DNA of 64,000 bases from Dissophora ornata (Eukaryota; Mortierellomycota; Mortierellomycetes; Mortierellales; Mortierellaceae): the NCBI GenBank assembly GCA_025201705.1, contig MU616566.1, positions 62,001 through 126,000 of the forward strand, given 5' to 3'. The notes below the pieces were generated by a model, which was not told the origin of the DNA, did not search any database, and was given only the letters and a program-made list of their open reading frames with translations. Position 1 is the stretch's first letter. Every line of letters begins with the position of its first letter. A program made the position numbers and the translations under genes. Shown here one piece after another: positions 11,501 to 22,868 of the stretch.

Positions 11501-11848
11501 CCTGGAATGCAAAACTTCTTGGGCAACCAGCAGCAGCCTGCCACGCCTACTTCTAACGCCAATAGCGCCAAGGGTAATTCTGGATCGAACAACTATTCTG
11601 GATCGGACAAGAGCGCAGCCGCAGGATCGCAGACATCCAACGCTTCCCAGATGGCTGGCGGAGCATCACTCCAGGGTCAGCAGCCCGGTAACGCCAACCA
11701 AGGACAGCAGGGTTACTACCAGCAGCAGCAGATGTTCTCGAACTACCAGTACCCTAGCCATCACCAGGGTTACCACCCCAACCAGCACCAGGGTCAGCAC
11801 CAGGGATCTGGACGCAACCAGCAGCAGTTCTGGGGATCCCAGAACTAA
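8506..11848 (+). CDS. DEF1: RNA polymerase II degradation factor Def1-like (CUE + Q/N/P-rich)
   Basis: Exons 8506–8710, 9251–9379, 9505–9988 and 10096–11848 give 856 aa. A CUE ubiquitin-binding domain lies at about residues 28–68 (SLATLKELFADWTEEDLLYA, then ELAILRISEG). It is followed by HVTQWGEVKGKK, RGG motifs (FAGRGRG, RGGRGG) and a short conserved MSWAKIVK. A very long Ala/Pro- then Gln/Asn/Tyr-rich low-complexity tail ends at GSQN. This is the Def1 layout (related to animal UBAP2/Lingerer). In yeast Def1 recruits elongin–cullin ligase to stalled pol II and is processed to enter the nucleus. Intron 1 is unusually long for this window (540 nt). The prion-like tail suggests condensate behaviour, which is inference. 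Confidence 0.88.
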
Positions 11849-12370
11849 ATAAAGCTCTTCTACACCAGAAGAGAAAGGAGAGGAAAAAAAAGGAAGGAGT
11901 CTTTGGAGAAAGGAAGCATGACAATGTTTTGTAGGTGGATGTTGCGGTGGCGGCTGGTTTTTTTTTTTTTTTTTATTATCCCGAGAAAGCGCGTATTTAT
12001 ATTTTATGATTTGTTACTTTGTTGTTTTTATTACGCTGCTTCTTTGATGACGCCCCTCTTGTGTTCTTTTATTTTATTATTTTTTGGAAGTATTCCTGGT
12101 TCTTTTTACTGTTGTCTCTTTCATTGCTGTTGAATTTTTTTTTTTTTTTTTTTTTTTTTTGCTCGCTTTTTGTTGTTTCCGTTTGCTAATATGTAAATTC
12201 TATAATGTTTGCTCTTTTTTTTTTTTTTTTTTTTTTTTGAAATCGAGCCCGCGTTTTTGTATATTTCTGGTCAACCTTTCTGCCAACGTTGGAAAATAAG
12301 AATAATGAAAAGAGAACAACCCCAAAAACAATGAAAAGAGCCTTTGCCAATAAAATGAAATCATAAATTT
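11849..12370. other. Convergent 3' region DEF1 / PMT, T-rich
   Basis: 522 nt between the two stop codons. It contains several long poly-T runs (about 11959–11974, 12136–12160, 12217–12238) and AT-rich sequence typical of fungal 3' UTRs. No coding or RNA gene signal seen. Confidence 0.6.
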
Positions 12371-15300
12371 TCATGTCTTGACCATTTCTTCCTCGCTAAT
12401 CTCAAAGTCAAAGGTCGGTTCCACGCCGTCCACAGCAACTGACGCGTCCGTCACCAACGGATCCTCAGCTCCAGTGGCTGTGTCTCCCTCACGGGCCCGT
12501 GCCGTGTCCTCCCCTACATCTACTGCAGGAACCTCAGCAGGGACAGCCTTGTCCAAAATGCTCTCTTGATTTTCCTGTGCATCTGTATCTTTTGCGGCAG
12601 CAGCGTCGATAGCATACTCCGCATACGACTTGGGATACTGGTTGCAGTCATAGTCCCAGGTACTCAACATTTTGGAAGCTTCGCACTGAGATTGAGTCCA
12701 TTCTGATCCATAAACCAAAGGTGAGCTTGCCTTGAAGACAAAGATGGCGACAGAGACAATGACTAAAAGAGCCACGAGGCGGAGTCGGCTGGGAATGAAT
12801 CGGCAGGCGAGATCAAAGGTGACACTGAAGAGCAAGATCGCAAAGTAAAGTGCAGGCAGATAGTGGTGAAGGAACAGTTGACGGCCCATGAGGAAGAAAG
12901 GGATGTAATGAAATGCCCAGGCCATAAAGAAGAAGCCTCCAGAAAGCTCGTAGTACTCGCGGAGACCTGTGATCAACAGCATTTTCGCCAACACAGCAGT
13001 GCTTTGTTTAGTATGCGAGCTAAAAAAAATATATATGGTGCAAGAATCTCTGTGGATATATTTACCTCTGAAGTCATCACGGTAGCCGCGCTTGTCGCGG
13101 ATAAACAGCAGACCACGGATCGCAACATACAAAGCGACTGCGGCCGAAGACAGATACCAAGTGAACCAGTTACCGAGCAAATAGATATGCTTCTTCTCCT
13201 TGCCCCAGAAGCTGATACCGCGTCGCAGCAATAACCATGAGGACGGCCGAGAGTCGTAAGGGTGGGAATCGGTCAGACCAGCGTTTGTTGTCCACATGAC
13301 CTTGTTGAGCTCCAAGAACTTGCCCAGGAAACCTGGCTTCTTGTAGTTGACCATCGGCACATCTTTCGGGTCTGAAGAAGCGTAGATAAAGAAGTAACTT
13401 AGTGCATCTGTGATTATCTCCAACGAGACCACTCCGCATAGCGAGGTGTACAAAATGACAGCTTATACATACAGGCTTCGTGAGAGTTTGACTCAATCAT
13501 CCAGGTTGTCTTGGAAGCAGTTGCGCTACGCATGCACGTCACCTCCTGCTGCTCAAACGCCCACTTGGGGAGCTTAACCTTGTGTGAGAACAGATCGCAG
13601 TTCATGTTGGAATGGACCAATTTGAACCTGGATCGAAGTGTATGCAACATTGTGCCCGCCTCTGGGTCCGACGTGTCATGGTCTACGATCTCCACGCGCC
13701 ATTCGTCGTTCGCGTCTCCAGCAAAGCCCTGGTAACCATAGGCGCTGACCTCAAAATGGTTCTCATCTTCGGTAACAGGAGCCTTGTTGTCGTGCGAATG
13801 GAGACGTTTACTGGTTGAAACGTGCAGCAGGCGGACATAGTCACCGTGCTTGATATATTCAAGAGTCTCTGGAACGGATCCGTTTCTCGTTTGAATGATC
13901 CATTCGTTGTTGGTGTCCTTGTGCGGGTAAAGAGTGATTTGCTGCTGCTTGCTTCCAGTTTCATAGTTCGAGTTGTGAGAATGCAAGTAGCCGCCCTGAG
14001 TTCCTTGGTGACGGATCGATACAGCTGCGCCGTATGCGACAGCTACAAGGATACGACGAAGAAAATCCAGTATATGATTAGAACGACTGCTCTTCTAATA
14101 GCAAGCATCTCATGACCATGCATGCACTCCACCGCCTTACAGAGAGGCGAGTCCTTCAGCGAATGTCCTAGCGTCATCTGGAAAGGTGCACTCATAAACC
14201 CATCGCCGTCTCCGCTGGATCCAAGAAGCAAGAAATGAACCTCAAACAACAGCATGTAGGTCGCCAGAGGGACTACGATCAGGCACAAGGCGCGAGCCAA
14301 GAAGTGGTTTAGCCAAGTGCGTGGAGAGATCCTCAAATCTCCCCAGAGGATCCAGAGCTGGTTGAGGGTTGAGATTCCGATCGTGGCAACAATAAAGAGG
14401 CCAACCCATTTGACACTCAAAGACAACCCCAGTCCCGCTCCAGTCAAGAACAACCACACAAACCAGTCATCCGAGAAGGGGTCGTGGCGCTGGTTATGAA
14501 AGTTGACCCAAGCGAGAACTGTCCATGCCGTGAAGAAGATCAAAGGCGCATCCAGAAGGATGAGGCGACTCTGTGTGACAATGCTGTTTTCTGCAGACAT
14601 TTGATTAAGAAGAAAATCCGGTGCGATCCGGTGTTAGAAGCTCTCTCTCTCCTTTCCGGCGACCGCGTCGATGTTCATTAGCGTCCACAGAGTGTTGTTT
14701 TACCGAAGAGAACCAAGAGGGCAGCCAGGGCGGAGGCGTGAAGCGAATGTCCCGAGTTCCTGACAGTGTAAAAGGCCATGGGCACCACTGCAACACCCAT
14801 GAGACCGCACATGACTCTCATTGGAACGTAAGGTACGTTGGGTTCGATGTAATCCCTAAAGTTCGTTTGTTTACAGCACGTTTGTCAGATCGATATTACA
14901 CTTGGCAAACATCAATAGGGTCATGCAACACAGGTTCCGCTTACATTCCGATCTCCTTGAAGTCAAATGAGGGGTTCAAGCCGAATAGCCATCCCGTCAG
15001 TGCGATCAGCATCTTTGCCAATGGAGGATGTACATCCATAAAGAACCTACCCTTGATGTACTTTGAGGCAAATCCTCCAAAATGTACCTCATCGAAACTA
15101 TCAAGTTATATGGCAATAATGATATTAGGCCCACAGGAAACGTTGGTCGATTTGAGGAAGCAGGCAGCAGCACAAGAAGTACAGCGGAGTAGCTTACACG
15201 ACCGAAGTTGGGTACCCGATTGCCCAGAGTCGGACCACAAAGGCTAAGGCTGTGATGGCAGTGACGATCTGAAGTTCCCCGCTCTGGTACCATGGAAGAC

Positions 15301-15529
15301 TACGCCTACTACTGAACTTTGCAGACTGCCTATGATGCTGGCTCGAGAGCGAGTCAGCGGTTCTGATGAGTTTCTCGTCAAGACTAGTTCTGCTGCCGTT
15401 GTTATTGCTGTTATCCCCGGCGACAGGGGCGTTGCCGTCCAAGGCGCCTATGGAGCTTGTCCGTGGCTGGACTCCCCTGTAGACAGGCATGTCTGGTTGA
15501 TCCACGGCAGAGCTAGTGCCGTTCCTCAT
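12371..15529 (-). CDS. PMT4: Protein O-mannosyltransferase, probably Pmt4 subfamily
   Basis: Seven exons: 15529–15198, 15097–14945, 14855–14704, 14590–14141, 14042–13473, 13371–13066, 12966–12371, giving 852 aa. It transfers the first mannose from dolichyl-phosphate-mannose to Ser/Thr in the ER. Visible features: FDEVHFGGFASKYIKG with the catalytic Asp-Glu pair in loop 1 (D113, E114), DVHPPLAKM, many membrane segments, and a MIR region (YLHSHNSNYETGSKQQQI, then HKDTNNEW). C-terminal helices contain FLMGRQLFLHHYLPALYF. IGMDYIEPNVPYVPMR resembles Pmt4 rather than Pmt2, but I cannot exclude Pmt1. The C-terminus carries an unusual acidic Ala-rich extension of about 100 residues ending EEEMVKT. 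The start is the only ATG upstream of the first membrane segment. Confidence 0.9.
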
Positions 15530-17065
15530 TTTTTTTCAAAGTAGTATCACGACTTTGTCTGCACGGCTTTGTAGAGGTGAATGAATGGGCCAGCAAGCTG
15601 AATGCAGACCAGGGCTAGGTTGAATGCGAGAGTGGATGCGCGGGTTGGTGTCCTTGATTCCGGCAGGAAAGCGATGAGGATTGGCCCCCTGTGTTGAGAA
15701 TACGGGGTGGGTGATGTGATGAAAAGAAGATGGAATGCTCGAAAGGAGGTGAGGAACGCGACAACAGCCAGGCGTCACTCCGAAGATTATTGCGAAACGG
15801 CTCTGCTCCACAGCCTTACATTTAATTTCTGAAATTGCAAACAGAGCGAAGAGGGTGCCCACACGTACTGACGCCCAACCTAACCCCGGCTACGTACAAA
15901 CAGCGGCATCGACAGGAATCGTTGACTGCGCTGTGGGTGCGGACTGCGCACATCGCCTACGAAACTACGTCTTTCGTAGGCAACGCGTCTTGCTCGCGGC
16001 CTTTGGTTCGACTCATCAAGAGGTGCGGAGCGGATGCTTTGCTGCCTGGATCCCATGTACTAGTAGTCGTCATAGTGGCATGAGGAACTCTGTCATGCGC
16101 TTGGGTGTCACTATGCCTGTGGCTACTGAACAGCAGGACTGGCTAGATTATAGGCGGGAGTTCCATTCAAGAGGCTACTCCATGACGACAACGTGGTTCG
16201 TGGGTCATATGGATTCAACGGCAGCCGTTACCCTAGAACACCGGGAAGAAATCTAGCTGCATGGCAGGGCTGCGATTGAAGTCCCCCCAGTGCGGTAACA
16301 GATGGTATGTGCAATAGGCCGTTTGTCATCGATCCATGGTAATCCCATTTCACACACACACACACACACACACATACAAGAAAAAGAGAGAGGGAGAAAA
16401 TGAGGAACATTAGCCCCGCAAAGCCTGAGGGCTTGCCAACAAGGAGGTCCAATGGTACACGAAGGAAGTGACCAATAGCTAATCACATCGCGGACTATGA
16501 GACCTGCAAATTAAGGTTCTGCTGCATGTTATGATCAGATTGACGCACTAAGAACGTCGCCTGCATCGAGGGCAATATCGAGGGCAGTGCATCTGACGGG
16601 GCGAGCGGGCAGGGGGGCAGCGCCAAGCCGACAGCGCCAGGCTTGTATGACTGAATGATAGAACCGTCCAGCTCACGGACAGAAATGTTGTCGTTGTTCA
16701 TTTTCCAGTATAGCAAGGGGGGCCATTGGTGAAGGCGAGCTCTGGACAGGCGAGCGGAGAGCAGCAAGGGGCCACTGATCGGTCCCGCTCCACAGACGGT
16801 GGAGAAGGAACAGAAATCAAAGAAAAGCGGATGACATGTGCTTCCCGACGGGCTGATGAAATATTTGTCATTTCCAGAGATCTCCTCTGGAGACACAGGC
16901 ATCTTTCCCTCTTCATCTCCTCCTCCTCCTCTTTCTTCTCCTTCCTACTTCTCTCACTCCCTTCCTCCCGTCTCTTTTCTCATCTACACTCGACCGGACC
17001 AGCACCCGCAACAAGACGCCTCCAACTCCCCCCTCTCGATCTATCCGTCAAAAACATAACACAGA
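15530..17065. promoter_or_regulatory. Divergent intergenic region PMT / SFC1
   Basis: 1.5 kb with no recognised gene; open frames on both strands (for example 15855–16256 and 16902–16495) lack family signatures. Pyrimidine-rich DNA at about 16900–17060 directly precedes the SFC1 start and is probably its promoter and leader. Confidence 0.5.
16351..16374. repeat. (CA)12 microsatellite
   Basis: A perfect dinucleotide run of 12 CA units, followed by an interrupted purine-rich stretch. It is a likely length-polymorphic marker; no function is evident. Confidence 0.9.
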
Positions 17066-18752
17066 ATGGCCTCAAGAGATAAAAAGTCGCCTCTCACAAA
17101 CTTGATCGCCGGTGGCACCGCCGGCTTCATGGAGGCATTGATCTGCCATCCTCTGGATACAATCAAAGTCCGCATGCAGCTCGCAAAGAACGTCCCCAGG
17201 AACGCAGCTGTAAGTGCTCAAGTGCTTCTTTTATGGCTGATGGTGAAGCACAGGAGGAGGAGGAACCCCAAGTAGCAGGATGTCACACACCCTCCCCCTT
17301 CCCTCCCCAGAGGCCTTGCGGCTCCCTTTCAGCCCGAGGCTGTCAAGCTGGGTGCCCTGAGCAAGATGAATGGTGCAGAGGACCCTGTCTTTATATTTCA
17401 GACAGGCGAGTCTTTTGAGTGGCGAGAAATGAATCTCTGGCATCGCAGTGATCAAGTCCGCATTCATCATGGAATGCAATGCTGCTGAAGACAACCAGAG
17501 AGCTGGTGGCAGACAAAGTGCCATTAGACCAGCGACGGGGCCATTTGGGGCCAGGCTGTGCAAGCGTTTAGGTTGATATTACACAGCTGCACGCGACCGA
17601 CTTTTAGAGTCAGACTCTGAATGCGGCAATCATTGTAGAGGGGCGAGAGCGACAGTTGTATTTTCTACAAAGCGCTGATCTGCGCTGGGGAGGGGGTAGT
17701 AATGGCGACGATATTAAATCATTGGGGCTTGGACTGCGCTGGACGTGTGTTGAAATCTCGCCAGCCTATGCTAGTCCACGCCAACACACAGTGCTGGTCC
17801 TGTTCCACACGGAGAATATTAACAATCTGCACCTTTGCTGTTCGTCTGTTTAGGGTAGCAGCCTGTCCTTCGTGGGAGTTGGCATGAAGATTGTGCGGAA
17901 AGAGTCGCCACTGGCCCTGTACAAGGGTCTGGGCGCAGTGACAGCAGGCATCGTTCCCAAGATGGCGATCCGATTCACCACCTTCCAGTTCTACAAGGAC
18001 CTTATGATTGACAAGGACGGCACTCCCTGGAAACTGAACAACTTGTGGGGTAAGCAGACCCTCTCTTATTGGACAATGCGTGCTATGTCTTGGTCTCGTC
18101 CTGCAGGTCCCGACTAACGCCACAATGCGCCTCCTTTTCATCACTAGCTGGTTTGTTGGCTGGTGTGACTGAGGCGGTTTTGGTTGTGACTCCCATGGAT
18201 GTCGTCAAGATCCGTCTTCAGGCACAGCGCCATTCCATGGCCGATCCCCTCGATATCCCCAAGTACCGCAATGCCGCCCACTGCGCCTACACAGTCGTCC
18301 GCGAGGAGGGATTTGGAGCCTTGTACCGTGGTGTCGGATTGACATCACTGCGTCAGGCCAGTAATCAGGCCGCCAATTTCCCCACATACCACTTCTTGAA
18401 GGGCTATCTCCAGCGCACACAGGACATCAAAGAGTTGCCCGGTTACCAGTCTGCGGTCATTGGATGCATCTCCGGCGCTATGGGTCCCCTGGTCAACAAC
18501 CCCATTGATATCGTCAAGACCCGTATCCAAAAGACTCCCAATCCCGAAGGCTTGAGTGGCTGGGCCCGTTTCATGGATGTCAATGGACAGATCATGAAGA
18601 ACGAGGGCTGGAGGGCCTTCTACAAGGGTGTTACACCCCGTGTCCTGCGTGTTGCTCCAGGACAGGCTGTCACCTTTGCTGTCTACGAGCGTGTCTCAAG
18701 CTGGTTGGATAGCAACTCGGACACCTTCAAGTTGACTGCCGCTGTTAAATAG
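17066..18752 (+). CDS. SFC1: Mitochondrial succinate/fumarate carrier (SFC1/ACR1-type)
   Basis: Exons 17066–17209, 17854–18049 and 18148–18752 give 314 aa, the normal carrier length. Three mitochondrial-carrier repeats are present with Px[DE]xx[KR] signatures: HPLDTIKVRMQ, TPMDVVKIRLQAQ and NPIDIVKTRIQK. Substrate-type sequence (LALYKGLGAV, IPKMAIRFT-like VPKMAIRFTT, ALYRGVGLTSLRQASNQ, VLRVAPGQAVTF) closely follows the yeast succinate/fumarate antiporter, which exchanges cytosolic succinate for matrix fumarate and is needed for gluconeogenic growth on C2 compounds. The first intron is 644 nt, several times the local norm. The ATG begins MASRDKKSPLTNLIAGG, directly at the first helix. Confidence 0.94.
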
Positions 18753-19652
18753 AAAAACTCTGTAATTAAAAATCCTCGATCAGTGTAAACACGTCCCTGC
18801 CACAAAAAAAAATCCGACCAGTGTGAATACAAAAATGAGACGTCCCAGCCACAAAGACAGTGTAACAAGAATTGAACGAAACTCGGCTAAATTGGCAGAG
18901 AGGGAAAAAAGCTCCGCCGCACAAGAACAGTAACAGTCCTCTTCCTTTCAACGATCACCAGGAAATTCAATGTGAACTAACCAACGGGCAGCAAGCCCAG
19001 CGCGCAACCCACCCTTCCAGGAACAAGAAGAAGGGGGGTTTCTGACAATCACCATTTACAGGCGGCCCGCTTAGAATATCTCTCCACAAGAGCTTAAAGA
19101 GCAGGCCGCTGAACTGTGGGGCGGAGGAAGAGTAGAAGAGACTACATGCTACATGGGATTTATGCGTCGTGTCCTATATTTTAGAGTTTAGTGTTTATTC
19201 ACCTGAGGTCAACACCAGATTCATCTCACCCCTTGTTTATTCCGCCTGTGTTGTTGTCGATGATCGGGGAAACTTCGGTCTTTGAAGTCTCATCATTGGC
19301 TACTGTGCGTGTTCGTTGTTGTGGAGCCATGCGTCTTCGTTGTGTTCGTTGTCGTGGAGCGATGCGCGTACGCAAATGGCTACAAAAAACGCGTAATCAT
19401 TTCGGCTAGACAAAGTCCCGTAGGGAACCTGATCGGTCGGTATTTAGGTTGGCAACACAAGTCTCGCTTTGTTTTTTCATTCATCTATGCACGTACGCAA
19501 AATGGCTCGGCTAGACAAAGTCTCGTAGGGAACCTGATCGGTCGGTATTTAAGCTGGCAACACAAGTTTCGCTTTGTTTTTCATTCATCTTTCTCGTTTT
19601 CCTCTTCGTCCCCCCTTCAACACATTTCCCCTCTACCATTTCTACTTCCACA
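18753..19652. promoter_or_regulatory. Intergenic; promoter of first dienelactone hydrolase gene
   Basis: 900 nt with no gene. Its right half holds direct repeats described separately. A TATTTAAG element lies at about 19546–19553, about 100 nt before the start codon, and a TATTTAGG counterpart near 19441 sits in the upstream repeat copy. Confidence 0.5.
19311..19590. repeat. Imperfect direct repeats in DLH promoter
   Basis: A block starting TCGGCTAGACAAAGTC at about 19402 recurs at about 19507 (offset 105 nt) and includes GGGAACCTGATCGGTCGGTA and CAACACAAGT. A smaller pair, GTTCGTTGT[T/C]GTGGAGC[C/G]ATGCG, occurs at about 19312 and 19347. CGTACGCAAATGGCT also occurs twice (about 19370 and 19493). 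A diverged copy of the same block (TCGGCCGGTATTTAGGTCGG, about 21458) precedes the second DLH gene. Confidence 0.85.
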
Positions 19653-20799
19653 ATGTCTTTCGTTGAAGCTTGCTGTAACACTCCCCCCACCAAGGCCCAA
19701 TGGCACAGCAAGGGCCAGAATATCCCTCTGTCGCGCAAGGTTGACGGCGAGGAGCGCCCGCGTCTCGCGTACAGCACCGGTCCCAAGGACTCCAAGCGCG
19801 GTCTCATTGCCATCTACGACATCTTTGGTGGCCACCCTACCACCTACCAGTTCTTTGATGTATGTTTTAAAAGGCACTTTGTTTCTTTTTTGACATTTTT
19901 TTCCATCGCTTTCTAAACCTTTCTCTACCGCTGACTCCCCCCCCCCCTCTTCTTTATTCATTACTTGCAGCGCGTTGCCGAGTCCCATGGAGGCTTTCAG
20001 CTTCTTGCTCCCGATTTCTTCAAGAACGGAGGTCTCCCTGAGGAGTATATTGGCGACACACCAAAGTTAATGGAGTGGGCTAGAGCCAATGGCGATTTCA
20101 AGAAGAACCATGTCGACGAAATGATCCGCATCGCTGTTGAGGACTTGCGCAAGGCTGGATGCACCTCCTTCTCGGTCTTTGGTCAGTGCTGGGGCGGTTT
20201 GATGGCTGTCCTGGCCTCCTCGGAGGAAGGCAACCCCTTCTTGGCCGCCGGTGGTGTTCACCCTTCGATGTACTCTATCGAGACAACCAAGAACACGAAA
20301 GCACCCATGATCATCTTGGCCTCGAAGGACGAAGAGGACATGGTAAGTGTGAGACAAAGAAGTTGGCTCGGCAATGGCAAGAGCAGTAGCGACTGCATGG
20401 CATAAGCTTGGAGGATGTGGGACGGATATCTCGTTCTACCTCATGTCGTACTCTGCCTGACAAATCGAAACGCATTTATTTTTGTAAAAAAAAAAACAGA
20501 TTCCAATTATCGAGAACCTCAAGCAGAAGAACTTCCCCATCGAGTCCTTCCACAAGCGCTTCGACAACATGCACCATGGTTGGACTGGAGGTAGGAACTC
20601 AATTGATACCCGTAATTCGTATATCTGACAATTCTTACACTAATTCCCTCCTCTTGTGCATATTTTCGTTTTGTTTATTTGATGATTAGGTCGCGGCGAT
20701 TGGACCCAGTCTGACCAGTACGAGGCTGGCTTGGAGGCTGTTGACCTGTTGGGCGCTTACTTTGTCAAGGTCTCCGAGGTCTCCGAGAGCAAGCTGTAA
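19653..20799 (+). CDS. Dienelactone hydrolase family protein, copy 1
   Basis: Exons 19653–19859, 19971–20342, 20500–20590 and 20690–20799 give 259 aa. It is an alpha/beta hydrolase of the dienelactone-hydrolase family. FGQCWGG holds the nucleophile (Cys142), ILASKD the acid (about D189) and NMHHGW the His (H219), so the Cys-Asp-His triad looks complete. The real substrate is unknown; bacterial relatives open the dienelactone ring in aromatic degradation, and fungal ones are poorly characterised. It lies 5' to an identical-architecture paralogue 1.9 kb downstream. There is no signal peptide or PTS1, so it is probably cytosolic. Confidence 0.9.
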
Positions 20800-20913
20800 A
20801 GATGCGGGGACAAGCATTGGAGGAAGTGCAGCCGACGCACCCCCTTTGTAAAATAAATATCTGATTTGTAACAGCGGCTCTTGTTCACGTGGAGGGACTC
20901 GACTATGGTCCAA

Positions 20914-21415
20914 CTGCAGCTTGGCAAAGATTGGCTTGGATACTATTCTTGAAGAATGACGCTTTCAGTTTGAAAGATCGCCTTGATTTGGTCCTTGTTC
21001 TCTAAAGGGACCTTTCCACATCATTGTCAGCAACGTGTCGCCTAGGTAGACTGGAGCTGCGAATCTACTCATAATGAACTTGAAGGCTTTAGGATCCGAG
21101 ATCGCGTACGTTTTGAGGATAGCATGAGCAGCATGTCTGTACGAGCAGAGACCATGCAGGAACGGCTTCTTGAAACCAACCAAAGGAGCAATTGGCTGGG
21201 TCGATACGGAGCGGGTTGTCGTTTCTGCAGGGGAACAGAAACAAAATACACAGTCGGCAAATGTAGCCGCTGGGGAAGATATCGTGAGAAAGGCAGCAGA
21301 GCACGTTCCATACCCAGAGAGACGGTAAAGGATAGTCTGGCCATGCGAACGCAAATAGTCACAGCATTGCGCAAGAACGCGTCAACGACCTTCCGTCTCG
21401 TCATCATTTCGTGCG
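20914..21415 (-). pseudogene. Hydratase-2 (MaoC-like) relic, copy 1, 5'-truncated
   Basis: The minus strand carries pieces of a 2-enoyl-CoA hydratase 2 domain as in the C-terminal part of the peroxisomal multifunctional enzyme: GQTILYRLSG, an apparent intron, NDNPLRIDPA, then PLVGFKKPFLHGLCSY and RFAAPVYLGDTLLTMMW. The NPLHID motif has His changed to Arg. Compared with copy 2 it has one extra base after TMMWK and one base lost near 20950. Its stop codon has mutated to CAG (20916–20914). The N-terminal half is absent because DLH copy 2 begins there. Clearly dead. Confidence 0.8.
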
Positions 21416-21568
21416 GGCTGGATAAAGTCCGGGCTGGATAAAAGTCCCAACCTTATCGGCCGGTATTTAGGTCGGAAATACAAGCCTCGCTTGTTCTTTC
21501 TTTCCTCTTTCTCGTTTTCCTCTTCGTTCCCCTCGATACCATTCCCTCTACCACTTTCTACTTCCACA

Positions 21569-22754
21569 ATGTCTTTGGTCGAAGCTTGCTGTAACACTCC
21601 CGCCACCAAGGCCCACTGGCACAACAAGGGCCAGAAAATCGCTCTGTCGCGCGAGATTGACGGCGAGCAGCGTCGCGCGTACAGCACCGGTCCCAAGGAC
21701 TCCAAGCGCGGTCTTATTGCCATCTACGACATCTTTGGTGACCACGCTACCACCTACCAGTTCTTTGATGTATGTTTAAAAGGCACTTTTTGTGCATTGA
21801 GCGAAAACGCACAGCTCTGGTTTGCAGGACGGAAGCGGGGTCACTTTTTTTTTATTTTATTTTTTTATTTTATTTTGAGGTGGCTCTACATTTTTCCATC
21901 GCTTTCTAAACCTTTCTCTCCCGCTGTCCTTTCCCCTTTTATTCATTACTTGTAGCGCATTGCCGAGTCCCATGGAGGCTTTCAGCTTCTTGCTCCCGAT
22001 GTCTTCAAGAATGGAGGTATCCCTGGGGAGTATATGGGCAACTCTGCAAAGTTGATGGAGTGGATTGGAGCCAATGGCGATTTCAAGAAGAACCATATCG
22101 ATGAGATGATCAACGTCGCTGTTGAGGACTTGCGCAAGGCTGGATGCACCTCCTTCTCGATCTTTGGTCAATGCTGGGGCGCTTTGATGGCTGTCAAGGC
22201 CGCCTCGGAGGAAGGTAACCCTTTCTTGGCCGCCGGTGGTCCTCACCCTTCGTTCTACTCTGTCGAGACAACCAAGGACACGAAGGCACCTTTGATCATC
22301 TTGGCCTCGAAGGACGAAGCTGACATGGTATGTGTGAGAAAAATGGGGTGGACGCCTCACGTTCTACCTGTCTGACAAATCGAAAAAAAATTCGAAATGC
22401 TCACGTTATCCGCATTTGTCTTTGTAATTTGGAAAAAAAAACAACAACGAACAGATTCCAGTTATCGAGAACCTCAAGCAGAAGAACTTCCCCGTCGAGT
22501 CCTTCCTCAAGCGCTTCGACAACATGCACCATGGTTGGACTGGAGGTAGGAACTCAATTGATACCCGTAATTTGTGTATCTGACGATTCTCACACTAATT
22601 CCCCCCCTTCCTGCGCATTTCTTTTTTGTTTATTTGATGATTAGGTCGCGGCGACTGGACCCAGCCTGACCAGTTCGAGGCTGGCTTGGAGGCTGTTGAC
22701 CTGTTGGGTGCTTACTTTGTCAAGGTCTCCGAGGTCTCTGAGAGCAAGCTGTAA
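21569..22754 (+). CDS. Dienelactone hydrolase family protein, copy 2
   Basis: Exons 21569–21769, 21956–22327, 22455–22545 and 22645–22754 give 257 aa. Intron positions and phases are identical to copy 1. The triad residues (FGQCWGA, ILASKDEADM and NMHHGW) are retained; the residues after the nucleophile differ (WGAL versus WGGL), and the loop EEYIGDTPKLMEWARA is replaced by GEYMGNSAKLMEWIGA, so substrate preference could differ. Protein identity to copy 1 is high, and intron and 3' sequence are also alignable, so the duplication is fairly recent. Both copies look functional. Confidence 0.9.
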
Positions 22755-22868
22755 AGATGCGAGGACGAGCATAGGAGGAAACGCAACCGACGCACCCCCT
22801 TTGTAAAATAAATATCTGATTTGTAACAGCGGCTCTTGTCCACGTGGAGGGACTCGACTATGATCCAA

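Noticed and set aside
12084..12299. Phe-rich frame over poly-T tracts
   Set aside because: Homopolymer artefact in a 3' UTR.
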